Below, in pieces: positions 42,876 through 54,110 of a stretch of 64,000 bases of DNA. This stretch comes from DASUPK01 sp963815665 (GTDB lineage: Bacteria > Actinomycetota > Thermoleophilia > Solirubrobacterales > 70-9): NCBI GenBank assembly GCA_963815665.1, contig CAWFHN010000023.1, positions 1 to 64,000 on the forward strand. The letters run 5' to 3'. The notes beneath the pieces are model-generated. The model worked only from the letters and a program-made list of their open reading frames with translations. It did not search any database and had not been told where the DNA came from. Every line of letters starts with the position of its first letter. Position 1 is the first letter of the stretch. A program made the translations under genes and the position numbers.

Positions 42876-43298
42876 TTAGGTGCCGGACCGGCTGCCGGCG
42901 CTGGCGAGCTCGGGATCGAGGCCCGCGTCGGTGAGCGCCTCGACCTGGTCGAGATAGAGCCGCCAATAGGCGACCTTGCCGTCGCGAAACGTGATCGTGT
43001 GCGCGTCACGCTGCTCCACCTCGAGGTCGACGCGCTCACCCTTGGCGCGGGTGTGCAGGAGGGCGACGACGCGGTCGCCCGCGGGCAGCAGCCTGAAGTC
43101 CTGAATCTCGACGTTCTCGAAGCCGCTCATCAGCTGCTCGGCCACGCGCCTGGCCGCCTCGGGTCCGCGGTAGCGGCCCGGCGGCAGATCGGGGTCGTAG
43201 ACCTCGACGTCGTCGGTGAAGAAATGCATGACGCCGTCGATACCCTCGCGGTTGAAGGTCTCCAGAATGCGCTGATAGGTCTCGAGGTTGGTCTCCAC
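42876..43298 (-). CDS. SnoaL/NTF2-like small protein
   Basis: This 140-residue cone-shaped NTF2-fold protein has the opening helix NLETYQRILETFNREGIDGV, the strand pair VMHFFTDDVEVYDPDLPPG, GRYRGPEAARRVAEQLMSGF, and closing strands VVALLHTRAKGERVDLEVEQ and VAYWRLYLDQVEAL. This is the layout of SnoaL-like polyketide cyclases and of many stress-linked NTF2 proteins with unknown ligands. The start is GTG 43298 with AAGGA upstream. Confidence 0.8.
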   Translation of the reverse strand: METNLETYQRILETFNREGIDGVMHFFTDDVEVYDPDLPPGRYRGPEAARRVAEQLMSGFENVEIQDFRLLPAGDRVVALLHTRAKGERVDLEVEQRDAHTITFRDGKVAYWRLYLDQVEALTDAGLDPELASAGSRSGT

Positions 43299-43394
43299 CG
43301 TCTTCCTTGACCGGAGCGTCCAGCGGCATCCTAAGGCGTGCCGCCGGGCGATGCCACCCCAGATTTGCCCACGATCCTGCCAGGCATGGATCTG

Positions 43395-43430
43395 AGTCGA
43401 TATGACATAGATTTCTTTACTTTCTCGACT
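43395..43430. promoter_or_regulatory. Candidate heat-shock control region upstream of clpB
   Basis: An AT-rich stretch between AGTCGA (43395-43400) and its perfect complement TCGACT (43425-43430) contains AGATTTCTT (43409-43417). The same nine-base sequence lies before dnaK. Its distance to the start is 44 bases here and 33 before dnaK. This may be a shared HspR or heat-shock sigma element. Only the sequence identity is observed. Confidence 0.45.
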
Positions 43431-43452
43431 GAACCCGGTAGGATGGAGCACG

Positions 43453-46053
<2,601 letters not shown>

Positions 46054-46107
46054 TCGACCCAGTTCTCGGTATCCGGGTTCATACGCGCCTGGACGACTAT
46101 CTCAAGA

Positions 46108-46875
46108 GTGAAACTTCATCAAACGGGTCGCGCCTGGTGGCGCGCCCTCACACCCACAGCCGAGGATGCCGGCTCGACCATCCGCGAGGCCGCCTGGGGA
46201 CTCGAGGAGCGGGTCCTGTGGCGGGGCAGCGATGCGACGCGCGGCGCGCTGGGGCGCGCTCGCCGTGCCATCCAGACGAGGCTCACCTGGCCGGCTGCCG
46301 ACATCCTGCGTGAGCGCAGCGCCTGGACCAGAGCTGCGATAGCCGCCGGGGCGGCCACCATCGCGATAGCGGCCGCCGCGGGCGGCGCGATGAGCGCGGC
46401 AGACCACCCTTCCGTACGCAGCGCGGTGCCGGCCGCGGCCTCGGTGACACCCGCGCCGCAGAGTCCAGGCCATGTCCTGCAGGGCGTGACGCCCCGGTTC
46501 CAGGCCGGCGATGCACCCGCGGCACCACCTCCGCAGCCTCCGACCAAGTCCGCGGCTCCCCCGGCGCAGGTGGCCTGGCAGTTCGCCACGGCGTTCGTCG
46601 GATACGAGGTCGGCCGCTCCAACAAGAAGACTGATGCGGCCTTCGCCGCCACCGCGACGAAGCCGCTCGCCAAATCGCTTGCCGCCGATCCGCCTCGGCT
46701 CCCCGCCACCGGCAAGGTGCCGCGGGCGCGGGTCCTCAACGTCGTCCTCGGCGCGGCGGGCAAGGAGCAGGTAACCGCCAGCGTCTCGCTGGTCCGGCTC
46801 AGGTCGATCAGCGAGGTACGCCTGACCTTGACGAAGACCGGCAAGGCGTGGCGCGTCGCTCAGGTACTTGGCTGA
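46108..46875 (+). CDS. Single-pass membrane protein with an extracytoplasmic domain
   Basis: This 255-residue protein starts at GTG 46108. It has a cytoplasmic basic part, one membrane helix (TRAAIAAGAATIAIAAAAGG, about residues 75-95), a Pro/Ala-rich linker, and a C-terminal domain beginning VAWQFATAFVGYEVGRSNKK and ending VRLTLTKTGKAWRVAQVLG. That domain resembles NTF2-like extracytoplasmic domains of conjugation-type membrane proteins (TcpC-like), but the match is tentative. It overlaps the secreted transglycosylase gene by one base (TGATG), so the two are probably made together and act in the cell wall. Confidence 0.65.
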   Translation: MKLHQTGRAWWRALTPTAEDAGSTIREAAWGLEERVLWRGSDATRGALGRARRAIQTRLTWPAADILRERSAWTRAAIAAGAATIAIAAAAGGAMSAADHPSVRSAVPAAASVTPAPQSPGHVLQGVTPRFQAGDAPAAPPPQPPTKSAAPPAQVAWQFATAFVGYEVGRSNKKTDAAFAATATKPLAKSLAADPPRLPATGKVPRARVLNVVLGAAGKEQVTASVSLVRLRSISEVRLTLTKTGKAWRVAQVLG

Positions 46876-48509
46876 TGGGACGCCTCAGGACCGCAATCGC
46901 CGCGACGGTCGTGGGCGCGGCGATCGCCGCACCGGCCGCGAGCGCTCAGACCACGACGACACCTCCGCCGACCACGACCACCGCCCCGCCTGAGCCGCCG
47001 GCCACCCAGCCGCCGCCCCCCTTGACGACTACGACGCTCCCGGCTCCGCAGCCGGTGCCGAAGCCCAAGCCGAAGCCGAAGCCGAAGCCCCAGCACAAGC
47101 CATCGAAGAAGCCCTCCGGTAACGGCGCCACCAAGCCGAAGGGCGGTGAGAACGAGAAGGGCGCGGCCAAGGTCGGTGGGACCGCGCCGCCGCCGCCGGC
47201 ACCCCTCGTGCCGACCGCCTGCGGGCCCGTCGCGATCCCCGCCTACCTGGGCCCGATCTACCAGGCCGCCGCGCAGGCGTACGACCTCGGGCCCGCCGGC
47301 CCATCCATCCTCGCGGCGATCAACGAGATCGAGAGCGGGTTCGGCCAGAACCTCGGTCCGTCCTCCGCGGGGGCGGAGGGGTGGATGCAGTTCATGCCGT
47401 CGACCTGGGCCACCTACGGCGTCGACGCGGACGGCGACGGGACCAAGGACCCGAACAACCCCAACGACGCGATCTTCGCCGCCGCCAGATACCTGCGAGC
47501 CGCCGGAATGCCAGAGGACCCGGAGGGCGCGGTCTTCGCCTACAACCACGCCGACTGGTACGTGGCCCAGGTCATGGCTCGAGCCGCCTGCTTCAGCGGA
47601 ATCGGCGACGGCGCGATCGGTGGCCTCTCGCTGATCCCGAAGATGCAGGAGCTTGTCTGCTCCCCCGCCGACGGTTCGCGCGAGTCCATCCCCGACAACT
47701 ACATGAAGGCCTTCCAGGGCGCCGCGGGGCGATACGACCTCGGCCAGAGCGGCGTCTGGGCGCTCGCCGCCGTCGCCCGCGTCGAGTCGAACTTCGGCAA
47801 GGGGATGAGCGCCAAGCAGCTCGCCTCGACCGGTCCGCTGGGCATCACCGAGGAGAACTGGACGCAATATGCGGTGGACGGAGACGGCGATGGCAAGGTC
47901 CGTCACCAGAGCCCCGCCGATTCAGCGGCCACCCTGGCGCGGATGATCTGGGCGGCGGGTGACCTCCGGGCCGGGCTCTTCCAGCATAACCACGCCGAGT
48001 GGTACGTCGACGCCGTCCTCAACGACGCCGAGGCCATGGCGGGGAGCTGCCAAGTGAAGACCGTCGCCTACTCGGTGGCGCTTCCGGGGCCGACCAACGC
48101 CCCGATCAACTGGGGCAACGTCGAGCTCTCGAACTCGCTCGAGATGGTCGACATCCAGTCGGGCGCGATCGACCCCCGGATCCTCAACATCCTCGGCGCG
48201 ATCAGCCAGCAGCACACGATCCGGATCTCGGCGCTGCGCTCCGATCACTCCAAATTCACCGCAAGCGGGAACGTCTCGAATCACTACTACGGCCGCGCCA
48301 TGGACATCGCGGCGATCGACGGCGTGCCCTGCACCGACGTCTCACCCGACGGGCCGTGCGGGACGATCGCCCGACAGCTCGGCGCGCTGCCCGCCGGGCA
48401 GGAGCCCACCGAGCTGATCTACTGCTTCGACCCCGACGGGCCGAGCGACCCGAACGGGTTCGCGCAGGCCGACCACTGCGACCACGTCCACGTCGGCTTC
48501 GACGCGTAG
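46875..48509 (+). CDS. Secreted tandem lytic transglycosylase fused to an M15-like peptidase domain
   Basis: This 544-residue exported cell-wall enzyme has a signal peptide ending AASAQ. A Thr/Pro and then Lys/Pro linker follows (PVPKPKPKPKPKPQHKP). Two SLT-type domains come next: ILAAINEIESGFGQNLGPSS with EGWMQFMPSTWATYG, and LAAVARVESNFGKG with TGPLGITEENWTQY. The first carries an EF-hand-like loop, DADGDGTKDPNNPND. The C-terminus has SNHYYGRAMDI and DHCDHVHVGFD, the His/Asp zinc pattern of M15-type peptidases. It could therefore cut both glycan strands and stem peptides. ATG 46875 overlaps the upstream membrane-protein stop. Confidence 0.85.
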   Translation: MGRLRTAIAATVVGAAIAAPAASAQTTTTPPPTTTTAPPEPPATQPPPPLTTTTLPAPQPVPKPKPKPKPKPQHKPSKKPSGNGATKPKGGENEKGAAKVGGTAPPPPAPLVPTACGPVAIPAYLGPIYQAAAQAYDLGPAGPSILAAINEIESGFGQNLGPSSAGAEGWMQFMPSTWATYGVDADGDGTKDPNNPNDAIFAAARYLRAAGMPEDPEGAVFAYNHADWYVAQVMARAACFSGIGDGAIGGLSLIPKMQELVCSPADGSRESIPDNYMKAFQGAAGRYDLGQSGVWALAAVARVESNFGKGMSAKQLASTGPLGITEENWTQYAVDGDGDGKVRHQSPADSAATLARMIWAAGDLRAGLFQHNHAEWYVDAVLNDAEAMAGSCQVKTVAYSVALPGPTNAPINWGNVELSNSLEMVDIQSGAIDPRILNILGAISQQHTIRISALRSDHSKFTASGNVSNHYYGRAMDIAAIDGVPCTDVSPDGPCGTIARQLGALPAGQEPTELIYCFDPDGPSDPNGFAQADHCDHVHVGFDA

Positions 48510-48536
48510 GGCCGCGGCTGCGGTCCCCTGCGGCGC

Positions 48537-49175
48537 CTAGGCGGACGTCGGGCGGCGGGCCACCCCGCGGATCAGCGGCCGGACGATGGGCGGCGCCTTC
48601 GGCAGCTTGCCCCGCTCCACGCTGTCGATCCAGAAGCCCGCATCGGCGAGCGCCTGCTCGGTGGGGCGATTGGGATGACACCCGGCCGCGAAGAAGCCCC
48701 AGGGCCGCTCCAACCGGTCCTGCCAGCGCCCCAGTCCCGGCCTCATGCTGCGCACGTGCTCGATGTACAGCAGCCTGCCGCCCTCGACCAGCACGCGCCT
48801 GGCCTCCGCCAGGGCGCGAGCCTGATCCTCGACGGTGCAGAGGACGAGCGTCGCGATGACCGCATCGAAGCTGCCATCGTCGAAGGGGAGGTCCTCGGCG
48901 GGTGCCTCGACCACGGAGACGTTCCCGGCGGCGCCTGGATCCTCGGCCAGCCGCTCTCGAAGACGCCGGGCCATGTGCGGATCCGGCTCGGTCATGACCA
49001 GCTCGGTGACCGCGTCCGTGTAGTGCTCGAGGTTGTGGCCGGTCCCCGCGCCCAGCTCCAGGACCCTTCCCGACGCGGACGCAAGCAGCTCGTGGCGCAT
49101 CTCTCCGAGGCCGGCGCGCTCCGTCCCGGTCATGATCCGGTCGTAGAAGCGAGCGAAGATGGGGTGCTCACTCAT
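48537..49175 (-). CDS. Class I SAM-dependent methyltransferase
   Basis: This 212-residue Rossmann methyltransferase of the Methyltransf_11/UbiE-like type has the SAM motif GRVLELGAGTGHNLEHY (about residues 37-53). Motif II acidic residue follows in VMTEPDPHMARRLRER, then EAPAEDLPFDDGSFDAVIAT and VLVEGGRLLYIEHVRSM. The substrate is unknown; the C-terminal cysteine-containing WGFFAAGCHPNRPTEQALAD resembles METTL7-like proteins. ATG 49175 is given; ATG 49193 in the same frame is possible. Confidence 0.85.
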   Translation of the reverse strand: MSEHPIFARFYDRIMTGTERAGLGEMRHELLASASGRVLELGAGTGHNLEHYTDAVTELVMTEPDPHMARRLRERLAEDPGAAGNVSVVEAPAEDLPFDDGSFDAVIATLVLCTVEDQARALAEARRVLVEGGRLLYIEHVRSMRPGLGRWQDRLERPWGFFAAGCHPNRPTEQALADAGFWIDSVERGKLPKAPPIVRPLIRGVARRPTSA

Positions 49176-49274
49176 GCTGTGATCATCTTCCATGCTGCGG
49201 ACACACGGGTGAGTTTGCACGCGGCGCCTGAAAGTGAGAGAAAGGGGGCCCAGACCATCAGGAGAGGAGAAGCG

Positions 49275-49556
49275 ATGCCCACCTACGTGATGCTCACGAA
49301 TCTGACCTCCGAGGGCGTTCAGACCCTGAAGAACAACCCGACGCGGGTCCAGGAGGTGAACAAGGAGGTCGAGCAGCTCGGAGTCAAGGTCAAGGAGCAG
49401 TGGGCCACGCTCGGCCAGTACGACTTCATCACCATCGTCGAGGCACCCGATGACAAGACGATGGCCAAGGTCTCCGTCGAGCTCGGTTCACGCGGCACGA
49501 TGAGCAGCCAGACGCTGGCCGCGATCCCCGCCGAGGAGTTCGCGAGCGCAATTTGA
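49275..49556 (+). CDS. GYD-domain protein
   Basis: This 93-residue ferredoxin-like-fold protein has the GYD family motif GQYDFITIVEAPDDKTM (about residues 55-71), after MPTYVMLTNLTSEGVQTLKN. The family is widespread and of unknown function; some members sit beside metabolic genes as possible dimeric regulators. GGAGAGGAGAAGCG precedes the ATG. Its stop overlaps the TTG start of purD (TTGA), which links it to the purine cluster. Confidence 0.85.
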   Translation: MPTYVMLTNLTSEGVQTLKNNPTRVQEVNKEVEQLGVKVKEQWATLGQYDFITIVEAPDDKTMAKVSVELGSRGTMSSQTLAAIPAEEFASAI

Positions 49557-50833
49557 GGGTTCTCGTCGTCGGCGGTGGTGGGCGCGAGCACGCGATCATC
49601 CGCGCGCTCGCCCGCTCCGCGCATAAACCGGAGCTGCTCTGCGCTCCCGGGAACGCCGGGATCGCCCAGGAAGCCCGCTGCCTCGATGTCGGTGCAGAGG
49701 ACGTCGGCGCGCTGGTTGCCGCGGCTCGATACGAGAGGACCGACCTGGTGGTCGTCGGCCCGGAGGCGCCGCTGGTGGCGGGGCTGGTCGACGCACTGGA
49801 GGCCGAGGGCATCGCCGCGTTCGGCCCCAGTGGCGAGGCAGCGCGGCTCGAGGGGTCAAAGCTCCACGCGAAGGAGCTGATGAGCGTGGCCGGTGTTCCG
49901 ACCGCGGCCCACACCGTTGCGCGCACGCGGGAGGAGGCGCTCGATCAGGTCGCGTCCGCTTCTTATCCCTCCGTGCTCAAGGCCGACGGCCTGGCCGCGG
50001 GCAAGGGCGTGATCATCTGCAACTCGGAGACCGAGGCGCGCGAGGCCGTCGGCGTCTTCTTCGACGAGAGGCGCTTCGGCGACACCGAGGTGGTGATCGA
50101 GGAGTTCCTGGAGGGCGAGGAGCTCTCCGTGCTCGCCCTCTGCGACGGGGTGAACGTGCTCCCGCTCGCGCCCGCCCAGGACTACAAGCGGATCGGCGAC
50201 GGCGACGTGGGCCCGAACACCGGCGGGATGGGCAGCTACTCGCCCGTGCCGGGCTTCGATCGCGCCGAGACGGACCGCATCGCCGATCTCGTCCACCGCC
50301 CGGTCGTCGACGCGATGGCCCGGCGGGGCACCCCGTTCCATGGGGTGCTCTACGCGGGCCTGATGCTGACCGAGGCCGGCCCGAAGGTGCTCGAGTTCAA
50401 CTGCCGCTTCGGGGACCCGGAGACCCAGGCGGTCCTGCCCCGGCTGCGCTCCGACCCCCTCCAGCTGTTTCTTGCCTCGCGTGAGCCGGGTGGGCTCGCC
50501 GGCGTTGACGCGGAGTTCGGCGACGACTGGGCCGTGACCGTGGTGCTGGCCTCGGCCGGCTACCCGGCCTCCTCGTCGAAGGGCGACGTGATCACCGGAC
50601 TGGATGAGGCCGCGGGAATCGAGGGCGTGGAGGTGACCCATGCCGGCACCGCCGCCCGCGACGGTGAGGTGGTGACGGCCGGCGGCCGCGTCCTGAACGT
50701 CACCGGCCGCGCGCCGACGGCTGCAGAGGCCCGGCGCCACGCCTACGATGCGGCCGAATTGATCGGATTCAGCGGAAAGCAGATGCGAACCGACATCGCC
50801 GCTCGAGCGGTGGATCGGGCCGCCGCCGCGTAA
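49553..50833 (+). CDS. purD: Phosphoribosylamine-glycine ligase (GAR synthetase)
   Basis: PurD is the second step of purine synthesis: phosphoribosylamine, glycine and ATP give GAR. The 426-residue ATP-grasp enzyme has the N-terminal RVLVVGGGGREHAIIRALAR, VVVGPEAPLVAGLVDALE, the ATP-grasp core YPSVLKADGLAAGKGVIIC, and the signature FNCRFGDPETQAVLPRL (about residue 283). TTG 49553 overlaps the GYD gene by four bases. purE follows after 26 bases. Confidence 0.96.
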   Translation: MRVLVVGGGGREHAIIRALARSAHKPELLCAPGNAGIAQEARCLDVGAEDVGALVAAARYERTDLVVVGPEAPLVAGLVDALEAEGIAAFGPSGEAARLEGSKLHAKELMSVAGVPTAAHTVARTREEALDQVASASYPSVLKADGLAAGKGVIICNSETEAREAVGVFFDERRFGDTEVVIEEFLEGEELSVLALCDGVNVLPLAPAQDYKRIGDGDVGPNTGGMGSYSPVPGFDRAETDRIADLVHRPVVDAMARRGTPFHGVLYAGLMLTEAGPKVLEFNCRFGDPETQAVLPRLRSDPLQLFLASREPGGLAGVDAEFGDDWAVTVVLASAGYPASSSKGDVITGLDEAAGIEGVEVTHAGTAARDGEVVTAGGRVLNVTGRAPTAAEARRHAYDAAELIGFSGKQMRTDIAARAVDRAAAA

Positions 50834-50859
50834 AGGATCGACCGAATGGAGGAGAGCTG

Positions 50860-51324
50860 ATGCCCGAGGGCGAGGTTGCCGAGACGATGCCCCAGGTCGA
50901 GGAGGCTTTCGAGGAGATCGAGGTCGACGCCCCGCTGGTCGGGATCATCATGGGCTCGAAGAACGACAAGCCCAAGCTCCAGCCCGCCGGCGAGGCCCTG
51001 CACGACCATGGCATTCGCTACGAGGTTCGCGTCCTGAGCGCTCATCGCGATCCGGAGGCGACGAGCGAGTACTGCACGAACGCCCGCATGCGCGGGCTGA
51101 AGGTGATCATCGCGGGCGCTGGGATGTCCGCCGCGCTGCCGGGATTCGCGGCGTCGAAGACGGATCTGCCCGTCATCGGCGTCCCGATCTCAGGCAAGAA
51201 CCTGGGCGGCCTGGACGCCCTGCTCTCGGCCGTTCAGATGCCGCCCGGCGTCCCGGTCGGCTGCGTCGCGATCGACGGCGCCAAGAACGCCGGGCTGCTC
51301 GCCGTCCGCATCATCAACGCCTGA
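50860..51324 (+). CDS. purE: N5-CAIR mutase / AIR carboxylase PurE
   Basis: This 154-residue PurE-type protein has an N-terminal acidic extension of about 25 residues. The AIR/CAIR site follows: GIIMGSKNDKPKL (usual MGSxSDW), RVLSAHRDPEATSEY (usual SAHRTP) and IIAGAGMSAALPGFAASKT. The MGSKND and SAHRDP variants depart from textbook class I PurE. GGAGGAGAGCTG precedes the ATG. No purK lies beside it, so whether it uses N5-CAIR (class I) or AIR plus CO2 (class II) is open. Confidence 0.9.
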   Translation: MPEGEVAETMPQVEEAFEEIEVDAPLVGIIMGSKNDKPKLQPAGEALHDHGIRYEVRVLSAHRDPEATSEYCTNARMRGLKVIIAGAGMSAALPGFAASKTDLPVIGVPISGKNLGGLDALLSAVQMPPGVPVGCVAIDGAKNAGLLAVRIINA

Positions 51325-51339
51325 GCGCCGGTCTCCAAC

Positions 51340-52278
51340 TCAGCGGTCGCGAATTCGGATCTGAAGGTCCGAAGCCATTTCCGTTGCCGTCTGGTGCAGC
51401 AGGTCGGCGAATAGGGCCACGAATGGCGCCATGCCTTCGCCCGCCAGCGTCGCGATGGAGACTCCGCGGCTCGCCGGCCGCTCGCTGCGGATCCGCACCA
51501 GCGCGACATCCCGCCGCACGGCGGCCGCCGCGAGACCCGGGACGAGGGTGACGCCGAGGCCGGCGGCCACGAGTCCCAACTTCGCGGTCCATTCCTTCGC
51601 GATGACGGCGACACGGGGCTGCCACTCCGCCCACTGCCAGGCTCCGATCATGGTGTCGCTCGCCTTTGAGCTACCGGCGATCCAGCTCTCGCCTGCGAGA
51701 TCGTCGATGTCCACGGAGCTCCGACGCGCGAGCGGATGTTCCCGCCCGACCGCGAGTAGCAACGGATCGTCGATCAGGTGCTCCAGCGCGATGCGGCGGT
51801 CAACCCTCTCGCGTGTCCCCGGGAGAATCCCGATCACGGCGACGTCGATCGCCCCGGAGATGAGGCGCTTGACCTGCGAGGACGTGACGCCCTCGCGCAA
51901 GCCGATTCGAACGGCCGGCTGACTGGCCTGAAACCCGGCCAGTGCCCTCGGAACGAGACCGGCCATTGCGGTCGGAAAAGCCCCAACGCCCAACCTCCCC
52001 GTCGCGAGCTCCGCCAGTCCTGCGAGCTCGCGCTGCGCGGCGTCGAGCTCGTCGAGCACGGTTCTGGCGCGCTGCAGCAGCGACTCACCAGGTTCGGTGA
52101 GGCGGACACCCCGCGCCGTGCGCTCGAAGAGAGGCGTTCCGGCGGCCGCCTCGAGGCTTGCGATCTGCCTGGAGATGGCCGACTGCGTGTAGCCCAGCGT
52201 CCGCGCGGCCGCGGTGAAGGAGCCCTGCGCGGCCACCTCGCGCAGAACTCTCAATCCGGTGGGGCTCAGTTCAGGCAT
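51340..52278 (-). CDS. LysR-family transcriptional regulator
   Basis: This regulator of about 312 residues has the N-terminal helix-turn-helix GSFTAAARTLGYTQSAISRQ (about residues 19-38). The LysR linker follows, then a periplasmic-binding-protein-like effector domain (GRLGVGAFPTAMAGLVPRAL; VAAGLGVTLVPGLAAAAVRR). It is divergent from the small NTF2-like gene and most likely controls it and itself. ATG 52278 is chosen; GTG 52287 is in frame. It interrupts the purine cluster on the opposite strand. Confidence 0.92.
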   Translation of the reverse strand: MPELSPTGLRVLREVAAQGSFTAAARTLGYTQSAISRQIASLEAAAGTPLFERTARGVRLTEPGESLLQRARTVLDELDAAQRELAGLAELATGRLGVGAFPTAMAGLVPRALAGFQASQPAVRIGLREGVTSSQVKRLISGAIDVAVIGILPGTRERVDRRIALEHLIDDPLLLAVGREHPLARRSSVDIDDLAGESWIAGSSKASDTMIGAWQWAEWQPRVAVIAKEWTAKLGLVAAGLGVTLVPGLAAAAVRRDVALVRIRSERPASRGVSIATLAGEGMAPFVALFADLLHQTATEMASDLQIRIRDR

Positions 52279-52313
52279 GCGTATCACGCATGGTAGTGGT
52301 GCGAGATACTCGC
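52277..52313. promoter_or_regulatory. Two operator-like inverted repeats between lysR and the NTF2-like gene
   Basis: ATGCGTATCACGCAT (52277-52291, arms ATGCG/CGCAT) overlaps the LysR start. GCGAGATACTCGC (52301-52313, arms GCGAG/CTCGC) follows ten bases later. Both have ATA or TATCA centres. Such paired sites are typical of autoregulating LysR proteins and their divergent targets. Confidence 0.55.
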
Positions 52314-52372
52314 TTGTGTCATTCCCTTTCGCTCCCTACCCTTGGGGACAATCGATCCCGAGGAGGCACTGG

Positions 52373-52792
52373 ATGGATGCACAGGAGAACAAGGAACTGA
52401 TGCGGGTGGTTTTCGACGCGCTCGCCGACGGCGACGGGCGGCCGTTCGTCGACGCGCTCGCCGACGACGTCACCTGGCGGATCATCGGCAGTACGGAGTG
52501 GTCCGGGACCTGGGAGGGGAAGCCCTCCGTGCGGACAGGACTCCTCGATCCGCTCTTCGCCCAATTCGCCACCCGCTACCGAAACAGGGCGGTCCGGTTG
52601 ATCGCCGAGGACGATTACGTTGTGATCGAATGCCGCGGCGATGTCACGACGAAGTCAGGCCGGCCCTACCGGAACACCTACTGCTACGTCTGCAGGCTCG
52701 AAGGGGGCCGGATGCGGGAGCTGACCGAGTACTGCGACACCGAACTGCTGACCAAGGCGCTGACGCCCCCGTGGGCCGAAGCCGCGGCTTGA
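52373..52792 (+). CDS. SnoaL/NTF2-like protein, probable LysR target
   Basis: This 139-residue NTF2-fold protein has the opening helix NKELMRVVFDALADGDGRPF, then VDALADDVTWRIIGSTEWSG, GTWEGKPSVRTGLLDPLFAQ, and closing strands VVIECRGDVTTKSGRPYRN and YVCRLEGGRMRELTEYCDTE. This is the ketosteroid-isomerase-like pattern with unknown ligand. CGAGGAGGCACTGG precedes the ATG. It is divergent from the LysR gene across two palindromes and is not obviously linked to purines, although it lies between purE and purB. Confidence 0.82.
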   Translation: MDAQENKELMRVVFDALADGDGRPFVDALADDVTWRIIGSTEWSGTWEGKPSVRTGLLDPLFAQFATRYRNRAVRLIAEDDYVVIECRGDVTTKSGRPYRNTYCYVCRLEGGRMRELTEYCDTELLTKALTPPWAEAAA

Positions 52793-52826
52793 TGTGGCTG
52801 CGGCAGTCGTGGCGGCCGGTGATTAG

Positions 52827-54110
52827 GTGATTCCCCGGTACACGCGGGAGGAGATCGGCGGCGTCTGGACCCAGCAACGCCGGATGGAGACCTGGCTGAA
52901 GGTCGAGCTGGCGGCGACCGACGCCTGGGCGGCCGAGGGAGTGGTTCCGGAGGAGGCCGCGAGCGCATGCCGCGATCAGGCGTCGTTCACCGTGGAGGCG
53001 GTCGAGGAGCGCGAGAGGACGACCGGCCACGACGTCGCCGCGTTCGTCGACGTCGTCTCCAGCTCGATCGGGGAGCAAGGGCGCTGGCTGCACTACGGGC
53101 TCACCTCGTCCGACGTGCTCGACACTGCGCTCGCCCTTCAGCTCGCCGATGCCGGCGAGATCGTCGTGCGCGGCGCCCGCGCCTACCGCGACGCGCTCGT
53201 CGCGCGGGCCAAGGAGTTCGCCGAGACGCTCTGCGTCGGGCGCACTCACGGCGTCCACGCGGAGCCGACCACCTTCGGCCTGCGCCTGGCCGGGTTCGCC
53301 TTCGAGGCCGATCGCAATCTCCAGCGCCTCACCGACGCGTTCGAGCAGGTGGCGACCGGGAAGCTCTCAGGAGCGGTCGGCACCTACGCATCGATCCCGC
53401 CCTCGGCCGAGGCCCGCGTGATGGAGGCGCTCGGCTTGACGGCTGAGGACATCTCCACCCAGGTCGTGCCGCGGGATCGGCACGCGGTGGTGCTGGCGCG
53501 GATCGCAATCGCCGGCGCCGGCCTGGAGCGCTTCGGCCAGGAGATCCGGAACCTCCAGCGCACCGAGGTGCGCGAGGTGGAGGAGCCGTTCGGCTCGGGG
53601 CAGAAGGGATCCTCCGCGATGCCCCACAAGCGGAACCCGATCCTGGCCGAGAGGATCTGCGGGCTCGCCCGCGTGCTGCGCGGCTACTCGCAGGTCGGGA
53701 TCGAGAACGTCGCCCTCTGGCATGAGCGAGACATCTCCCACTCGGGCGCCGAGCGCGTCGTGCTGCCGGACGCGACGATCGCTCTCGACTACATGCAGCA
53801 CCTCGCGACCCGGATCGTCGAGGGGATGACGGTCCACGCCGATCGCATGCGCGAGAACATCGAGCTCACCCACGGCGCGCTCTTCAGCCAGCGTGCACTC
53901 ACCGCCCTGGTCGAGTCCGGGATGACCCGCGACGACGCCTACCGGGTCGTCCAGGAGAACGCCCAGCGGGCCTGGGACGAGGGCACGAGCTTCCGCGAGC
54001 TGATCGGCGCGGCTGCGCCTCAGCTGGACCTCGTTGCCGTGTTCGACTATGGCGCCTATCTACAGCACGTGCCCGAGGTGATGGCCCGCCTGGATAGGCT
54101 TGAGCCGTGA
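52827..54110 (+). CDS. purB: Adenylosuccinate lyase
   Basis: PurB splits SAICAR and adenylosuccinate, releasing fumarate, in purine synthesis. The 427-residue fumarase/aspartase-superfamily enzyme has HYGLTSSDVLDTALALQL (about residue 90), the first catalytic His region GRTHGVHAEPTTFG, and the mobile signature loop GSSAMPHKRNPILAERI (about residues 258-274). The start is GTG 52827. It overlaps the thioredoxin-fold gene as GTGA, opening a tightly coupled run to purL. Confidence 0.96.
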   Translation: MIPRYTREEIGGVWTQQRRMETWLKVELAATDAWAAEGVVPEEAASACRDQASFTVEAVEERERTTGHDVAAFVDVVSSSIGEQGRWLHYGLTSSDVLDTALALQLADAGEIVVRGARAYRDALVARAKEFAETLCVGRTHGVHAEPTTFGLRLAGFAFEADRNLQRLTDAFEQVATGKLSGAVGTYASIPPSAEARVMEALGLTAEDISTQVVPRDRHAVVLARIAIAGAGLERFGQEIRNLQRTEVREVEEPFGSGQKGSSAMPHKRNPILAERICGLARVLRGYSQVGIENVALWHERDISHSGAERVVLPDATIALDYMQHLATRIVEGMTVHADRMRENIELTHGALFSQRALTALVESGMTRDDAYRVVQENAQRAWDEGTSFRELIGAAAPQLDLVAVFDYGAYLQHVPEVMARLDRLEP

